A stretch of 23,654 nt of DNA from CAZFUY01 sp964522445 (lineage in GTDB: Bacteria > Pseudomonadota > Gammaproteobacteria > SZUA-229), in contig CAZFUY010000044.1 of the NCBI GenBank assembly GCA_964522445.1, positions 1-23,654 of the forward strand, given 5' to 3'. The notes under the pieces were generated by a model. It ran no database searches. It had not been told where the DNA came from and was given only the letters and a program-made list of their open reading frames with translations. Shown piece by piece: positions 7,215 through 15,756 of the stretch (within the stretch, counting starts at the first letter, position 1; every line of letters begins with the position of its first letter). The translations under genes and the position numbers were made by a program.

Positions 7215-8039
7215 CTAGCCAATTTTGCAATTCATGCGTCTGTGTTCCAGCACTGGAAAATTTTTGCGCGTATTTAGTAGAAAATCCCTGTCAAGATCAG
7301 CGACGACAACACCTGTACCACTCGGTAGCCGATCTATAATATTCCCCCAGGGATCAACAATCATACTATCACCATGTGTTTCACGACCATTAAGATGAAA
7401 ACCGCCCTGATCTGGAGCAACAATATAACACTGGTTTTCTATAGCTCTGGCTCGAACCAGAGGCTCCCAGTGTGCCTTGCCTGTAATGGCGGTAAATGCA
7501 GAAGGTATGGCACAAATTTCCATGTCCTGATCTATCAACGCTCTAAACAGTTCAGGGAAACGCAGGTCATAGCAGATTGCCAGCCCCAGGCGGCCAAAAG
7601 GCGTGTCAACAACAACGATATCATCACCTGCATCTGTAGTTTCTGATTCATGGTAGCTTTCATTTTCATCCTGAAGCAACACATCAAACATATGAATTTT
7701 GTCATAACGAGCAACCTGCTCACCCTGATCATTTATCAATAAGCAAACAGCTCGTGCCTTGCCTTTAACATCAGAAAGTATGGGGATAGTACCCCCCACC
7801 AGCCAGACACCATATTTCTTTGCCTGAACAGATAGAAAATCCTGCATAACACCTTCGCCTGATTTCTCAGCATAACCCACGCGCTCTAATTCACTCATTG
7901 ACATAAGGGCAAAATTTTCAGGCAATACAATTAAACCAGCCCCCTGGCTAACTGCATTTTCAATCAGCTTTGCTGCTTCATCCAGATTTGCCTGAACATT
8001 GGGCCCCGAAGCCATTTGAATACCTGCAATCTTACTCAT
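7215..8039 (-). CDS. Carbon-nitrogen hydrolase, Nit-type (probable deaminated glutathione amidase)
   Basis: A 274-residue cytoplasmic amidase of the nitrilase superfamily. The Glu-Lys-Cys triad is visible as Glu41 (in IVLPENF), Lys114 (in RYDKIHMFD) and Cys156 (in AICYDLRFPELFR). The surrounding motifs and length match the Nit branch, which includes human NIT1 and E. coli YbeM. Those enzymes hydrolyse deaminated glutathione, a side product of transaminases, so metabolite repair is the likely job; the exact substrate is inferred from family. Position after yhdP agrees with the rng-yhdP-nit order of many gammaproteobacteria. The start directly abuts the stop of the 124-residue secreted protein, so the two are probably co-translated. 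tldD, often next in this cluster, is absent here. Confidence 0.9.
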   Translation of the reverse strand: MSKIAGIQMASGPNVQANLDEAAKLIENAVSQGAGLIVLPENFALMSMSELERVGYAEKSGEGVMQDFLSVQAKKYGVWLVGGTIPILSDVKGKARAVCLLINDQGEQVARYDKIHMFDVLLQDENESYHESETTDAGDDIVVVDTPFGRLGLAICYDLRFPELFRALIDQDMEICAIPSAFTAITGKAHWEPLVRARAIENQCYIVAPDQGGFHLNGRETHGDSMIVDPWGNIIDRLPSGTGVVVADLDRDFLLNTRKNFPVLEHRRMNCKIG

Positions 8040-8414
8040 TTACATTTTCCCCTTAACCAAAACCAGATTAATAATATCGTCGGCATCACTGCCGGGTATA
8101 CGATTCATTGCGCCTGAAGGCACACCTAGCGCCACTAGCCAGTCCATTAACTCCTGCACCCATATTTCCCCTTCCTCACCCCCAGGATAGCGAATTTCAA
8201 TGATGCTCTGCGGGGCATTTATCCATTGTCTGACTATTCTACCTAATTCAGCCTGTTTTAGCAGGACTTCACCATGACGAGGCATTTCCCATTGCTCTGA
8301 TTTTATGGCAACAAAAACTTTCTCTGCATGAATATCAGCGCTACCCACAAATAAAACAGCCATAAGAACAAGGTTAATATTTATTTTAAAAATCATCTTC
8401 AATATCCGAGTCAT
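8040..8414 (-). CDS. Small secreted protein of unknown function between yhdP and nit
   Basis: I do not recognise a named family. The 124-residue product has an N-terminal signal peptide ending near DIHA (residue 30), so the mature protein of about 94 residues should be periplasmic. Its C-terminal half has a beta-alpha-beta look: IEIRYPGGEEGE, then the helix WVQELMDWLVALGVPSG, then IINLVLV. That vaguely recalls the OmpA-like peptidoglycan-binding layout without its key motif. Two starts are possible: the ATG at 8414, inside the last codons of yhdP, or the ATG at 8396, which gives a shorter, more typical signal peptide. It overlaps yhdP by 11 to 29 nt and touches nit, so it belongs to that operon and may assist YhdP in the envelope. 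Confidence 0.75.
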   Translation of the reverse strand: MTRILKMIFKININLVLMAVLFVGSADIHAEKVFVAIKSEQWEMPRHGEVLLKQAELGRIVRQWINAPQSIIEIRYPGGEEGEIWVQELMDWLVALGVPSGAMNRIPGSDADDIINLVLVKGKM

Positions 8415-11400
8415 CCGTTTCTGGCTGAATCTTTTTCTCAGGCACAGCTATCTTAACAATTTTTGGATCTTCCCATGAACCTGTGACTTTCGATTTATGC
8501 CCGGCAACCTTATCTATACCCAGTAATTTCTGGAAAAAATGCACCGCCACACCCAGCACAGGGCCGCCTGTTGCAACGCCAATGGCCGTTACTGTATTAC
8601 TAACTTTTGGAAATACTTCAATATCCAGATCATAATCTTCATCAACCAGACCAATACGACCATTTATATTAATATCAGCCACTTTGCTCTTAATTTCAAA
8701 ATTATCTGTCCGTGCATGCCCCTGTAAAAATGAGAAATTAGCATTCACATCATCAAAATAAAAGCCATCTGCCACCTGATTACCAAAATCCATAGACACC
8801 AGTGTCTCAAAATTAAAAAAACCGAGAATACGTCCTGCTCCTGCTTCTATATTTTTTAAACGGCCTTTCTTTAGATGAAAGTTTGCATCACCTTGCAGTA
8901 TTCCCCAGGAAAATTTATAAGGTTCTGCTGGCCACTCCCATTTAAAAGTTCCGCCCCCTTCAGATTCCTGAAGACTGTGATTCAAAGCCAGCTCATCCAG
9001 ACATCGGCCAAAATCATTTGTAGTTAATGTGAATGCCAGAGACGTAACATTATCATGCCGCCAACTGCTAACCCACGAACCTTTGCCAATCATACTAATC
9101 GACGGGCCGTGCAACTCAAGGTGATCAATCAGCATACCTAATTTAGTTCGGTGAGTTTGCAAATTCACATCTGAAAAATTTCGCCCTTCCCATTTGAGTT
9201 CTTTTGCCTGAAAATCTATCGCTGGCAATTGCTCAGGTTCTAGCCCCACACCTGATGTTTTATCTTCTGATTTAAACGCAGATAAATCAATAAAATCAAG
9301 ATTCAGATCCATTGGAACATCAAGACTAAAATCTTGCATAAATCGTGCTGTACCTTTTAAACTTTTTGAATCAATAGTCGCCGTCCACTTATTCTGTTTT
9401 CGTACAGATTCCAACGTAAGATCATCACCATAATTTATATCGACAATGAGATTTGTATCTGCTGCACTTAGATACAAATTAAAAGGCGCAAAATGTTCTG
9501 CACTCTTTCTGAATGGACCTGGAATAGTTGATGTTATGCCGTGCAAATTAGAACGGACAGAAACATCTACTTTAGATTGTTTACTATTTTTCTCATCAAT
9601 AATATCAATGTCTATTTGCCAGCCTGTTTTACCTGCCATGTAATATTTTAATTCAGGCAAAGGTGCAAGCAAACTTCTTACTGGCACAACTCCTTTTGCA
9701 CTAATGCGTATACTTTCTTTATTAATTTCTTTTAGTGTTTCTATACTTGCCTGCATTGGATAGCTATCTAAAGTGGCATTTAGTTTTTCTGCATTAACAT
9801 CTGATTCAGTAAACGATAACTGCCCATTTAAATTTTTAAATCGATATTTCTCCTGTGGCAAAAAGATTTCATTATCATTAAAAGATAACAGGCCTTTTAC
9901 TTTAACATTGTCATCTTTATCAACGGGTATTTCTAAATCAAGATCAACACCAGCAGAACCAGCCACGTCAAGACCTGTAATATATGAGCCTAATGTTTCT
10001 TTTAATGGGCTATTTTTTACATACTTTAACAAGTCAGTTAATGGAGACTGCATATCACCACTAACAGAAACATGAACTTCATTAAAGTCCTCTATGCTTA
10101 CCTGCGTATTAAATAAATTCGCTCCGTATATTTTTCCCTGCCCCTGATCAATAAACATTGTTTCATTATAAAAACGCACCCTTGCCTGAAGATCTTCTAA
10201 CGCAGGCCAGTCAGGTAAATATTTTAATGTTCCATTTCTGAAGCCAAATAATACTTCCATAACGCCTTCCCTCTGCTTAAACGGAAAAGCATCAAGCTGA
10301 CCATAATAAAGAAAACCTCCTGATGGAAAATCCGCTTTAATTATTGCAGAATCCAGCCAGTTAACAGCACCTTCAGACATAATAGAAACAGGCAAATATA
10401 AACTGGTATAAGCACCATCGCCATTACTTAAACGAGAAACAATATCCATAAAAACAGGTTCTTCATCAGGAACAATAATATTTAATCGTGTTTCTGTTGT
10501 TATATGGGGTGTTGCAGCATAAAGATAATTAGATTCAAGCTGCCACTGATTGTTTTTTCTATATAAACCTAACTCACCCTGCAATGCCTTAAACTGTAAA
10601 TGATTTCTAAAAAGGTCATGAAAATCAAGCTCCACATCCTCACTATCAAGCTGCAAAAACATTCCTTGTGTATCATAAAAAAAATGCCCATCCAGACCTG
10701 AAATAGATGGAACATTACCCGATGCCAAATAGGCAAGATTCATAAACTGGGTATTAACTCTGGTTTTTTTAACCTCTTCAAAAGGCATAATCAAGTTGAA
10801 GTTATACAAATCGCCATGCGGATCATAAGGCTCAACCATTTCACTCCAGTTAAAATTTTCTACGGGAATAAAGCGAGTTATCAATCCTGCCAGATGAGAT
10901 AAATCTTCTATGCGCAAAAAACTTGCTTTTGCATTAACGGCTTGCAATAGCTCATCCATGTATATAGAAAGCGCCGCTGGCTGAGGCCAGTTTCGATTAT
11001 TACGCCTTATTTTTAAATTACGAACATCAACAGACCAGCCTTTATTACTTCGCTGCCACTTTCCTCTGCCCGTAATACCATCCAGTTGCCATGAACGAAC
11101 ATCTTTATCCAGATAATGCAGCGCCATTTCCTGAGCATTTAGCTGAATATTTATTTCATTAAATTGCCTATTTTCCCATTCAAGCCAGATATTCGCATCT
11201 ATTTTTCCTCTGCCTGTAAAATCAAAATATTGCCAGTAATCATCAAACCACTTTTCAACATTAAGATTTCCCACACCGAAATAGGCCTGCCCATTCCATA
11301 GCATAGGCTGCATTAATGATCCTTCTATATTAATAATAGCTTCAAGGTGATTACCATATTCTGCTGGCAACTGCGTATTTATGGAAAGTTGATGACCCGG

Positions 11401-11979
11401 GGCATCATTGACCAGTGCAAGATTGAACTCTGTTAATTCTATTTTCTGATTATTATTTAACTGATCCGACCAATAAACAGTTGCATCGACCAGATACAGT
11501 GCTGCACTTTCCAGAAAGGTATTGAGTTCAGCGGGGATAATTAGCTCGCTCTGAGATGATCCTGAAATTTCAAACCCCTGAATAATAAAATTGCCTTTTT
11601 TATTTCGCTCAATCGAGATATTTAGTCCTGCAAGCGACACCAGTCCCAGCTCTGGTTTTAAATTTTTAATAGACTGAAACCAGTCAAGGCTTAGTTTTAT
11701 TTCATCAAAATGTAAAAAATGACGCTCTCCTTTCGCATCATAAATATTTACATCAAGCAATTTTAATCCCGGCGTTAACCAATGTATGTCGGCATCCACC
11801 ATTCCAATTTCAACTGGCAGTCCCAGGTGCTTTGTTATCTCTGTTTCTATTCTATCGCCATAATCTGTTATATAAGGTATAGCGGCTCGGAATAAACTAA
11901 ATATTACAGCAAACAATATAACAACAACTGCAATGGCAGTTATTAGAGCGGCACGTAATTTATGAATATGGATAGTCAA
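8386..11979 (-). CDS. yhdP: YhdP family AsmA-like protein (TIGR02099), envelope phospholipid transport
   Basis: A 1197-residue protein anchored by one N-terminal membrane segment (about residues 10-35), with the rest predicted in the periplasm. The long, beta-rich body lacks enzymatic motifs. The DUF3971 and AsmA-like region toward the C-terminus contains the conserved GRILGFFNFETLVSMDFG and the ATGGPVLGVAVHFFQKLLG stretch. AsmA-like proteins such as YhdP form hydrophobic-groove bridges; E. coli YhdP, with TamB and YdbH, moves phospholipids to the outer membrane. Length fits the family (about 1250). The initiator appears to be TTG, with no clear Shine-Dalgarno sequence; no ATG precedes the membrane segment. 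It sits 133 bp from rng, its usual partner. Confidence 0.93.
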   Translation of the reverse strand: MTIHIHKLRAALITAIAVVVILFAVIFSLFRAAIPYITDYGDRIETEITKHLGLPVEIGMVDADIHWLTPGLKLLDVNIYDAKGERHFLHFDEIKLSLDWFQSIKNLKPELGLVSLAGLNISIERNKKGNFIIQGFEISGSSQSELIIPAELNTFLESAALYLVDATVYWSDQLNNNQKIELTEFNLALVNDAPGHQLSINTQLPAEYGNHLEAIINIEGSLMQPMLWNGQAYFGVGNLNVEKWFDDYWQYFDFTGRGKIDANIWLEWENRQFNEINIQLNAQEMALHYLDKDVRSWQLDGITGRGKWQRSNKGWSVDVRNLKIRRNNRNWPQPAALSIYMDELLQAVNAKASFLRIEDLSHLAGLITRFIPVENFNWSEMVEPYDPHGDLYNFNLIMPFEEVKKTRVNTQFMNLAYLASGNVPSISGLDGHFFYDTQGMFLQLDSEDVELDFHDLFRNHLQFKALQGELGLYRKNNQWQLESNYLYAATPHITTETRLNIIVPDEEPVFMDIVSRLSNGDGAYTSLYLPVSIMSEGAVNWLDSAIIKADFPSGGFLYYGQLDAFPFKQREGVMEVLFGFRNGTLKYLPDWPALEDLQARVRFYNETMFIDQGQGKIYGANLFNTQVSIEDFNEVHVSVSGDMQSPLTDLLKYVKNSPLKETLGSYITGLDVAGSAGVDLDLEIPVDKDDNVKVKGLLSFNDNEIFLPQEKYRFKNLNGQLSFTESDVNAEKLNATLDSYPMQASIETLKEINKESIRISAKGVVPVRSLLAPLPELKYYMAGKTGWQIDIDIIDEKNSKQSKVDVSVRSNLHGITSTIPGPFRKSAEHFAPFNLYLSAADTNLIVDINYGDDLTLESVRKQNKWTATIDSKSLKGTARFMQDFSLDVPMDLNLDFIDLSAFKSEDKTSGVGLEPEQLPAIDFQAKELKWEGRNFSDVNLQTHRTKLGMLIDHLELHGPSISMIGKGSWVSSWRHDNVTSLAFTLTTNDFGRCLDELALNHSLQESEGGGTFKWEWPAEPYKFSWGILQGDANFHLKKGRLKNIEAGAGRILGFFNFETLVSMDFGNQVADGFYFDDVNANFSFLQGHARTDNFEIKSKVADININGRIGLVDEDYDLDIEVFPKVSNTVTAIGVATGGPVLGVAVHFFQKLLGIDKVAGHKSKVTGSWEDPKIVKIAVPEKKIQPETDDSDIEDDF

Positions 11980-12077
11980 TGGGTTTTAAATACAGAAAGA
12001 TTTAGGACGCAAGTCGTAAGAGAATATGACATTTTATTTTTCTTTGTCACCCTGAGCATTAAAGCAATACGAGGTAG

Positions 12078-12117
12078 TGTAACAGCTCAGATTTTGGAGA
12101 TTAGCTGAGCTGTTACA
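12078..12117 (-). terminator. Perfect 13-bp hairpin at the rng stop codon (possible terminator or 3'-end stabiliser)
   Basis: Perfect inverted arms TGTAACAGCTCAG (12078-12090) and CTGAGCTGTTACA (12105-12117) enclose a 14-nt loop. The right arm includes the rng stop codon. No T-run follows on the minus strand, so it is not a canonical Rho-independent terminator. It could act as a transcript end after processing or block 3' exonucleases between rng and yhdP. Confidence 0.45.
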
Positions 12118-13576
12118 TAATAACAACATCATATTGTTCCTGAGTATATAGCGCCTCAACCTGTAGACGAATGGGTACATCTATAAAATCTTCCAGTTCA
12201 GCCAGACTATTGGATTCTTCATCAACCAGCAAATCAATCACTTCCTGCGCTGCAAGTACCAATAATTGCTTAGCATCAAATTGTCGAGCCTCTCGCAATA
12301 TCTCACGGAATATTTCATAACAGGCTGTTTCCGCTGTTTTTACTGAACCACGACCTGAGCAGGTTGGGCACACTTCGCAAAGTATATGTTCCAGGCTTTC
12401 TCTTGTTCTTTTACGTGTCATTTCAACCAGGCCAAGAGATGATACTTCACAGACTGAGGTGCGCGCATGATCTTTTTCCAGCGCTTTTTCCAGCGCTCGA
12501 AGCACCTGATGTCGATGCTCTTCTTCAACCATATCGATAAAATCAAGAATAATAATACCGCCCAGATTACGCAACCGTAACTGTCGAGCAATAGCATGCG
12601 CAGCTTCAAGGTTGGTTTTGAAAATAGTTTCTTCCAGATTTCTATGACCAACAAACGCGCCTGTATTAACATCAATTGTGGTCATGGCTTCTGTTTGATC
12701 AATGATTAAATAACCACCCGATTTTAAATGAACTTTTTGTTCCAGGCTTTTTTGAATCTCATCCTCAACACCATAAAGATCAAAAATAGGCCGCTCACCC
12801 GGGTAATGTTCTATGACCACATTGCTCTCTGATACATAATGCTCAGAGAAATCTTTCATGCGTTGCCATGTTGCACGTGAGTCAACTCGAATTTTTTCCA
12901 GATCATCATCAATCATATCGCGCAATACACGCAGGGATAAATGCAGATCTTCATGCACAATATTACCGGCCTTAACTTCTTTAGATTTGCTGCCAATAGA
13001 CTGCCACAATTTGGTGAGATAAAGAATATCCTGCCGCATAGACTCAGCCGTTGCTGACTCTGCAGCGGTACGAATGATATAACCCGATTCACCCATGAGT
13101 TCTTCATGCGTCATTAACATATCACGTAAACGATCACGTTCCTCTTTATCTTCTATGCGTGTAGAAACACCAACATTATTTGAATTAGGCATAAAGACAA
13201 GGTAGCGAGATGGAATAGTAATATGTGATGTTAAACGCGCACCCTTAGTGCCCATGGGGTCTTTAATAACCTGTACCAGTATATCGTCACCATCATGCAA
13301 CAGGCTTGAAATAGAGGGTTTATCACTGGCATTTTCTTTTTGAGGTGAATAAGGAGCAACATCTGAAACATGCAAAAAAGCAGCTCGATCCATCCCTACT
13401 TCAATAAAAGCCGCTTCCATTCCGGGCAACACACGACACACACGACCTTTGTATACATTACCCACCAAACCTCTATTTCGGCTTCGTTCTATATACAGCT
13501 CCTGCAATACCCCATTTTCAAGTATCGCGACTCGCGTTTCCTGTGGCGTAACATTAATTAATATTTCTTTGCTCAT
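12113..13576 (-). CDS. rng: Ribonuclease G
   Basis: A 487-residue endoribonuclease, close to E. coli RNase G (489). An N-terminal S1-like domain contains NVYKGRVCRVLPGMEAAF (about 40-58) and FLHVSD. The catalytic DNase-I-like part holds the magnesium ligands Asp302 (in TTIDVNTG) and Asp345 (in IILDFIDM), equal to Asp303 and Asp346 of RNase E. The zinc-link cysteines are Cys403 and Cys406 in CPTCSGRG. It lacks the long disordered tail of RNase E. RNase G matures the 5' end of 16S rRNA and turns over some mRNAs. It follows maf by 9 bp and precedes yhdP, the classic maf-rng-yhdP order. A perfect hairpin spans its stop codon. Confidence 0.97.
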   Translation of the reverse strand: MSKEILINVTPQETRVAILENGVLQELYIERSRNRGLVGNVYKGRVCRVLPGMEAAFIEVGMDRAAFLHVSDVAPYSPQKENASDKPSISSLLHDGDDILVQVIKDPMGTKGARLTSHITIPSRYLVFMPNSNNVGVSTRIEDKEERDRLRDMLMTHEELMGESGYIIRTAAESATAESMRQDILYLTKLWQSIGSKSKEVKAGNIVHEDLHLSLRVLRDMIDDDLEKIRVDSRATWQRMKDFSEHYVSESNVVIEHYPGERPIFDLYGVEDEIQKSLEQKVHLKSGGYLIIDQTEAMTTIDVNTGAFVGHRNLEETIFKTNLEAAHAIARQLRLRNLGGIIILDFIDMVEEEHRHQVLRALEKALEKDHARTSVCEVSSLGLVEMTRKRTRESLEHILCEVCPTCSGRGSVKTAETACYEIFREILREARQFDAKQLLVLAAQEVIDLLVDEESNSLAELEDFIDVPIRLQVEALYTQEQYDVVIM

Positions 13577-13585
13577 ACAAAAGTA

Positions 13586-14173
13586 CTAGTCACTTTCCAG
13601 TGAACTTATCCCTAAAGTTTTTAATAACTGCGCGGTTTCAAACAAAGGCAGCCCCATAACACCCGAATAACTACCGTCCAGTCTTTCAATAAACTGAGCG
13701 GCAATACCCTGTATTCCGTAACCACCGGCTTTATCTGCCGGTTCACCCGTATTCCAGTAAGCCAGAATCTCCTGTTCACTTAATGGACGAAAAAAAACAT
13801 GGCTGACACTTAATAAGCACTGACTTTGTTCAGCATCGACCACAGCAACGGCTGTTAACACCTGATGCTCCTGGCCAGATAACTCTGCCAGCATCGACAA
13901 TCCATCTTCTTTATTTTTCGGTTTACCTAAAATTCGCTTATTTAATACAACTATAGTATCTGAACCTAAAACTGGCAGTGAGTTTCGCTGCTTTTTAAAA
14001 CCCGCCCGCGCTTTTTCTAATGCCAGTCTTTGCACAAATACTTCAGCCATTTCTTCTGAGTTGACTGTCTCATCTATATCAACAGGCATAACTTCATAGG
14101 TTACAGCTATTTGATCTAATAATTCACGTCGTCGAGGAGACGCTGATGCCAATATGATTTGTGTGCTTCTCAT
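13586..14173 (-). CDS. maf: Maf-like nucleoside triphosphate pyrophosphatase (YhdE type)
   Basis: A 195-residue house-cleaning enzyme. The N-terminal signature ASASPRRRELL (10-20) is followed by LGSDTIVVL with the catalytic-loop Asp, LGKPKNKEDG, and AGGYGIQG near the C-terminus. The GSDTIV form and the location directly upstream of rng point to the YhdE (MafA) branch, which hydrolyses dTTP, UTP and modified analogues such as m5UTP to monophosphates. The YceF (MafB) branch usually has a different motif there. It lies 30 bp downstream of rlmH and 9 bp before rng, so it is probably part of one long transcript that begins with nadD or proA. Substrate assignment rests on family knowledge. Confidence 0.93.
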   Translation of the reverse strand: MRSTQIILASASPRRRELLDQIAVTYEVMPVDIDETVNSEEMAEVFVQRLALEKARAGFKKQRNSLPVLGSDTIVVLNKRILGKPKNKEDGLSMLAELSGQEHQVLTAVAVVDAEQSQCLLSVSHVFFRPLSEQEILAYWNTGEPADKAGGYGIQGIAAQFIERLDGSYSGVMGLPLFETAQLLKTLGISSLESD

Positions 14174-14203
14174 TAGATTAAAACAACGACTCTCAAAGGA
14201 AAT

Positions 14204-14674
14204 TTACTTACGATGGTATGGGTGATTTCGTAGCACAGACCAGGCCCGATAAAGCTGTTCTGCCAAAATAACACGCACCAGTGGATGTGGAAAAGTTAAC
14301 GCAGATAAAGACCATTTTTCGTCAGCCAGTGACCGACATTCTTCCGATAAACCTTCTGGCCCGCCAACTAATAAAGATATGTCCTGCCCTGATTGCATCC
14401 AGTCACTCAACCTGTCAGCCAGTTGCTCTGTACTCCATATTTTTCCCTTTACATCCAGCACAACGATGCGATTATTTTTTGCGATAGCCGCTTTAATACG
14501 TTGCCCTTCATCCTGAACGATACGATTAATATCTGCATTTTTGCCCCGCTTCCCGGGTGCAATTTCTTTTAGTTCCAGTCTTGCTTCCTGGGGCATACGA
14601 TGTGCATATTCTTTATAACCCTGCTCAACCCAGGCGGGCATTTTTTGCCCAACGGCCAGTAAATTTATGCGCAT
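14204..14674 (-). CDS. rlmH: 23S rRNA pseudouridine-1915 N3-methyltransferase RlmH
   Basis: A 156-residue SPOUT-class methyltransferase; E. coli RlmH has 155. The knotted SAM-binding core is clear: LLVGGPEGLSEECR in the middle, then SLSALTFPHPLVRVILAEQLYRAW split across the knot, and the conserved C-terminal NHPYHRK. It methylates N3 of pseudouridine 1915 in helix 69 of 23S rRNA, acting on assembled 70S ribosomes. Its start shares a base with the rsfS stop (TAATG arrangement), which implies translational coupling; rsfS-rlmH pairing is almost universal in proteobacteria. Confidence 0.97.
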   Translation of the reverse strand: MRINLLAVGQKMPAWVEQGYKEYAHRMPQEARLELKEIAPGKRGKNADINRIVQDEGQRIKAAIAKNNRIVVLDVKGKIWSTEQLADRLSDWMQSGQDISLLVGGPEGLSEECRSLADEKWSLSALTFPHPLVRVILAEQLYRAWSVLRNHPYHRK

Positions 14675-15021
14675 TAAATAGCGTTACTTTTCTCTTTTGG
14701 GTCAAAATCCCAGAGTTTTTCAAGATCATAAAACTCACGAACATGAGGCTGCATCACATGCACCACAATATCCCCTAAATCAACCAGCACCCACTCTGCC
14801 TGTGCTTCACCTTCAACACCTAAAGGCGGGTGATCTGCTTTCTTGGACTCTGAAGAAACATTATTCGCGATAGATTTAACATGACGACCCGATGTGCCGC
14901 TAACAATAATCATCATATCCGTCACACTGGTTTTACCTTTTACATCCAGCTCAATAATATTTTCGCCTTTCAGGTCTTCTATGGCGCTAATAACCAGTTT
15001 CTTTAATTCGTTAAATTGCAT
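14674..15021 (-). CDS. rsfS: Ribosome silencing factor RsfS
   Basis: A 115-residue RsfS/DUF143 protein. The family signature appears in DIVVHVMQPHVREFYDLEKL near the C-terminus, with the earlier GTSGRHVKSIANNV and AEWVLVDLGD segments. RsfS binds uL14 on the 50S subunit and blocks subunit joining, which lowers translation in stationary phase or starvation. The length is normal for the family (105-120). It is 41 bp downstream of nadD and overlaps rlmH by one base, in the usual nadD-rsfS-rlmH order. Confidence 0.96.
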   Translation of the reverse strand: MQFNELKKLVISAIEDLKGENIIELDVKGKTSVTDMMIIVSGTSGRHVKSIANNVSSESKKADHPPLGVEGEAQAEWVLVDLGDIVVHVMQPHVREFYDLEKLWDFDPKEKSNAI

Positions 15022-15062
15022 ATTCGTTTTCTACTTTAGTAACTGTTCAGATGACTGAATAG

Positions 15063-15695
15063 TTATTCTAAAAGCTCTCTAATATTGTCAGGTAATAAAT
15101 AACGGCTACTTTTACCACTGCTCAGCAGTTTGCGAATTTCAGTGGCGGAAATATCCAGTAAGGTGACGGATTGTAACAGGATTTTCCCATACTGGCTTTG
15201 CATTAATACGCCAGGATCACGGCTAATACGATTCTGAATAAGAGACGGGTGTTCTGCAAAACATGGCTCTGTTTCATCAAATATTGCACTACCGGGACGT
15301 GTCGTGATTATGAGATGACAAAGTTTAAGTATAGATTGCCAGCGATGCCATTGTGTAAAACCAGCAAAAGCATCCATGCCCATAATCAGGCACAGGGTAT
15401 CATCTGCAAACTGCTCTTTTAATTCAACGAGAGTATCCGCCATGAAAGATGGCCCCTGACGATGAAGCTCTCGATCATCCAGAACAAAATCAGGCATATC
15501 GGTTATAGCCAGTTCTACCAGCTGTTGTCGAATGTCACTATCCAGCCAGGGCTGTTGACGATGGGGCGGGGATTTATTGGGCAGAAAGCGCACCTGATCA
15601 AGGCCTGTCGCCTGCATAACATCTAGCGCAGGCCGTAAGTGCCCATAATGTATGGGATCAAATGTGCCACCAAAAATGCCAATGAGTTTTGGCAT
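15063..15695 (-). CDS. nadD: Nicotinate-nucleotide adenylyltransferase
   Basis: Adenylates nicotinate mononucleotide to deamido-NAD, a required step of NAD synthesis. The 210-residue protein has the nucleotidyltransferase signature GIFGGTFDPIHYGHL (6-20), with the HxGH-type His-Tyr-Gly-His. It also has the middle MGMDAFAGFTQWHRWQ segment and the C-terminal ISATEIRKLL (the second nucleotide-binding motif). Length and motifs match E. coli NadD (213). It sits 61 bp downstream of proA, the order seen in Pseudomonas and relatives, and 41 bp upstream of rsfS. Confidence 0.96.
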   Translation of the reverse strand: MPKLIGIFGGTFDPIHYGHLRPALDVMQATGLDQVRFLPNKSPPHRQQPWLDSDIRQQLVELAITDMPDFVLDDRELHRQGPSFMADTLVELKEQFADDTLCLIMGMDAFAGFTQWHRWQSILKLCHLIITTRPGSAIFDETEPCFAEHPSLIQNRISRDPGVLMQSQYGKILLQSVTLLDISATEIRKLLSSGKSSRYLLPDNIRELLE

Positions 15696-15706
15696 AATTT
15701 AACCTG

Positions 15707-15745
15707 TAAACACCTCTGTGTCCCCGCGTCTCTGCGTCAAGGTAC
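15707..15745. repeat. Short degenerate TCTCTGCGTC-type repeat between proA and nadD
   Basis: The 61-bp gap between proA and nadD holds degenerate copies of a 10-nt unit: cctctgtgtc, cccgcgtctc, tctctgcgtc and a weaker ctctgcc. A related patch (catctttgcatcttcgcgtc) lies at about 23565-23585 between leuS and lptE. Similar low-complexity strings are scattered in intergenic regions of many environmental bacteria. Function unknown. Confidence 0.35.
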
Positions 15746-15756
15746 TCTGCCTTTGT

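Noticed and set aside
9446..10075. Open frames opposite yhdP
   Set aside because: They lie fully inside a conserved 1197-codon gene and look like antisense composition effects.
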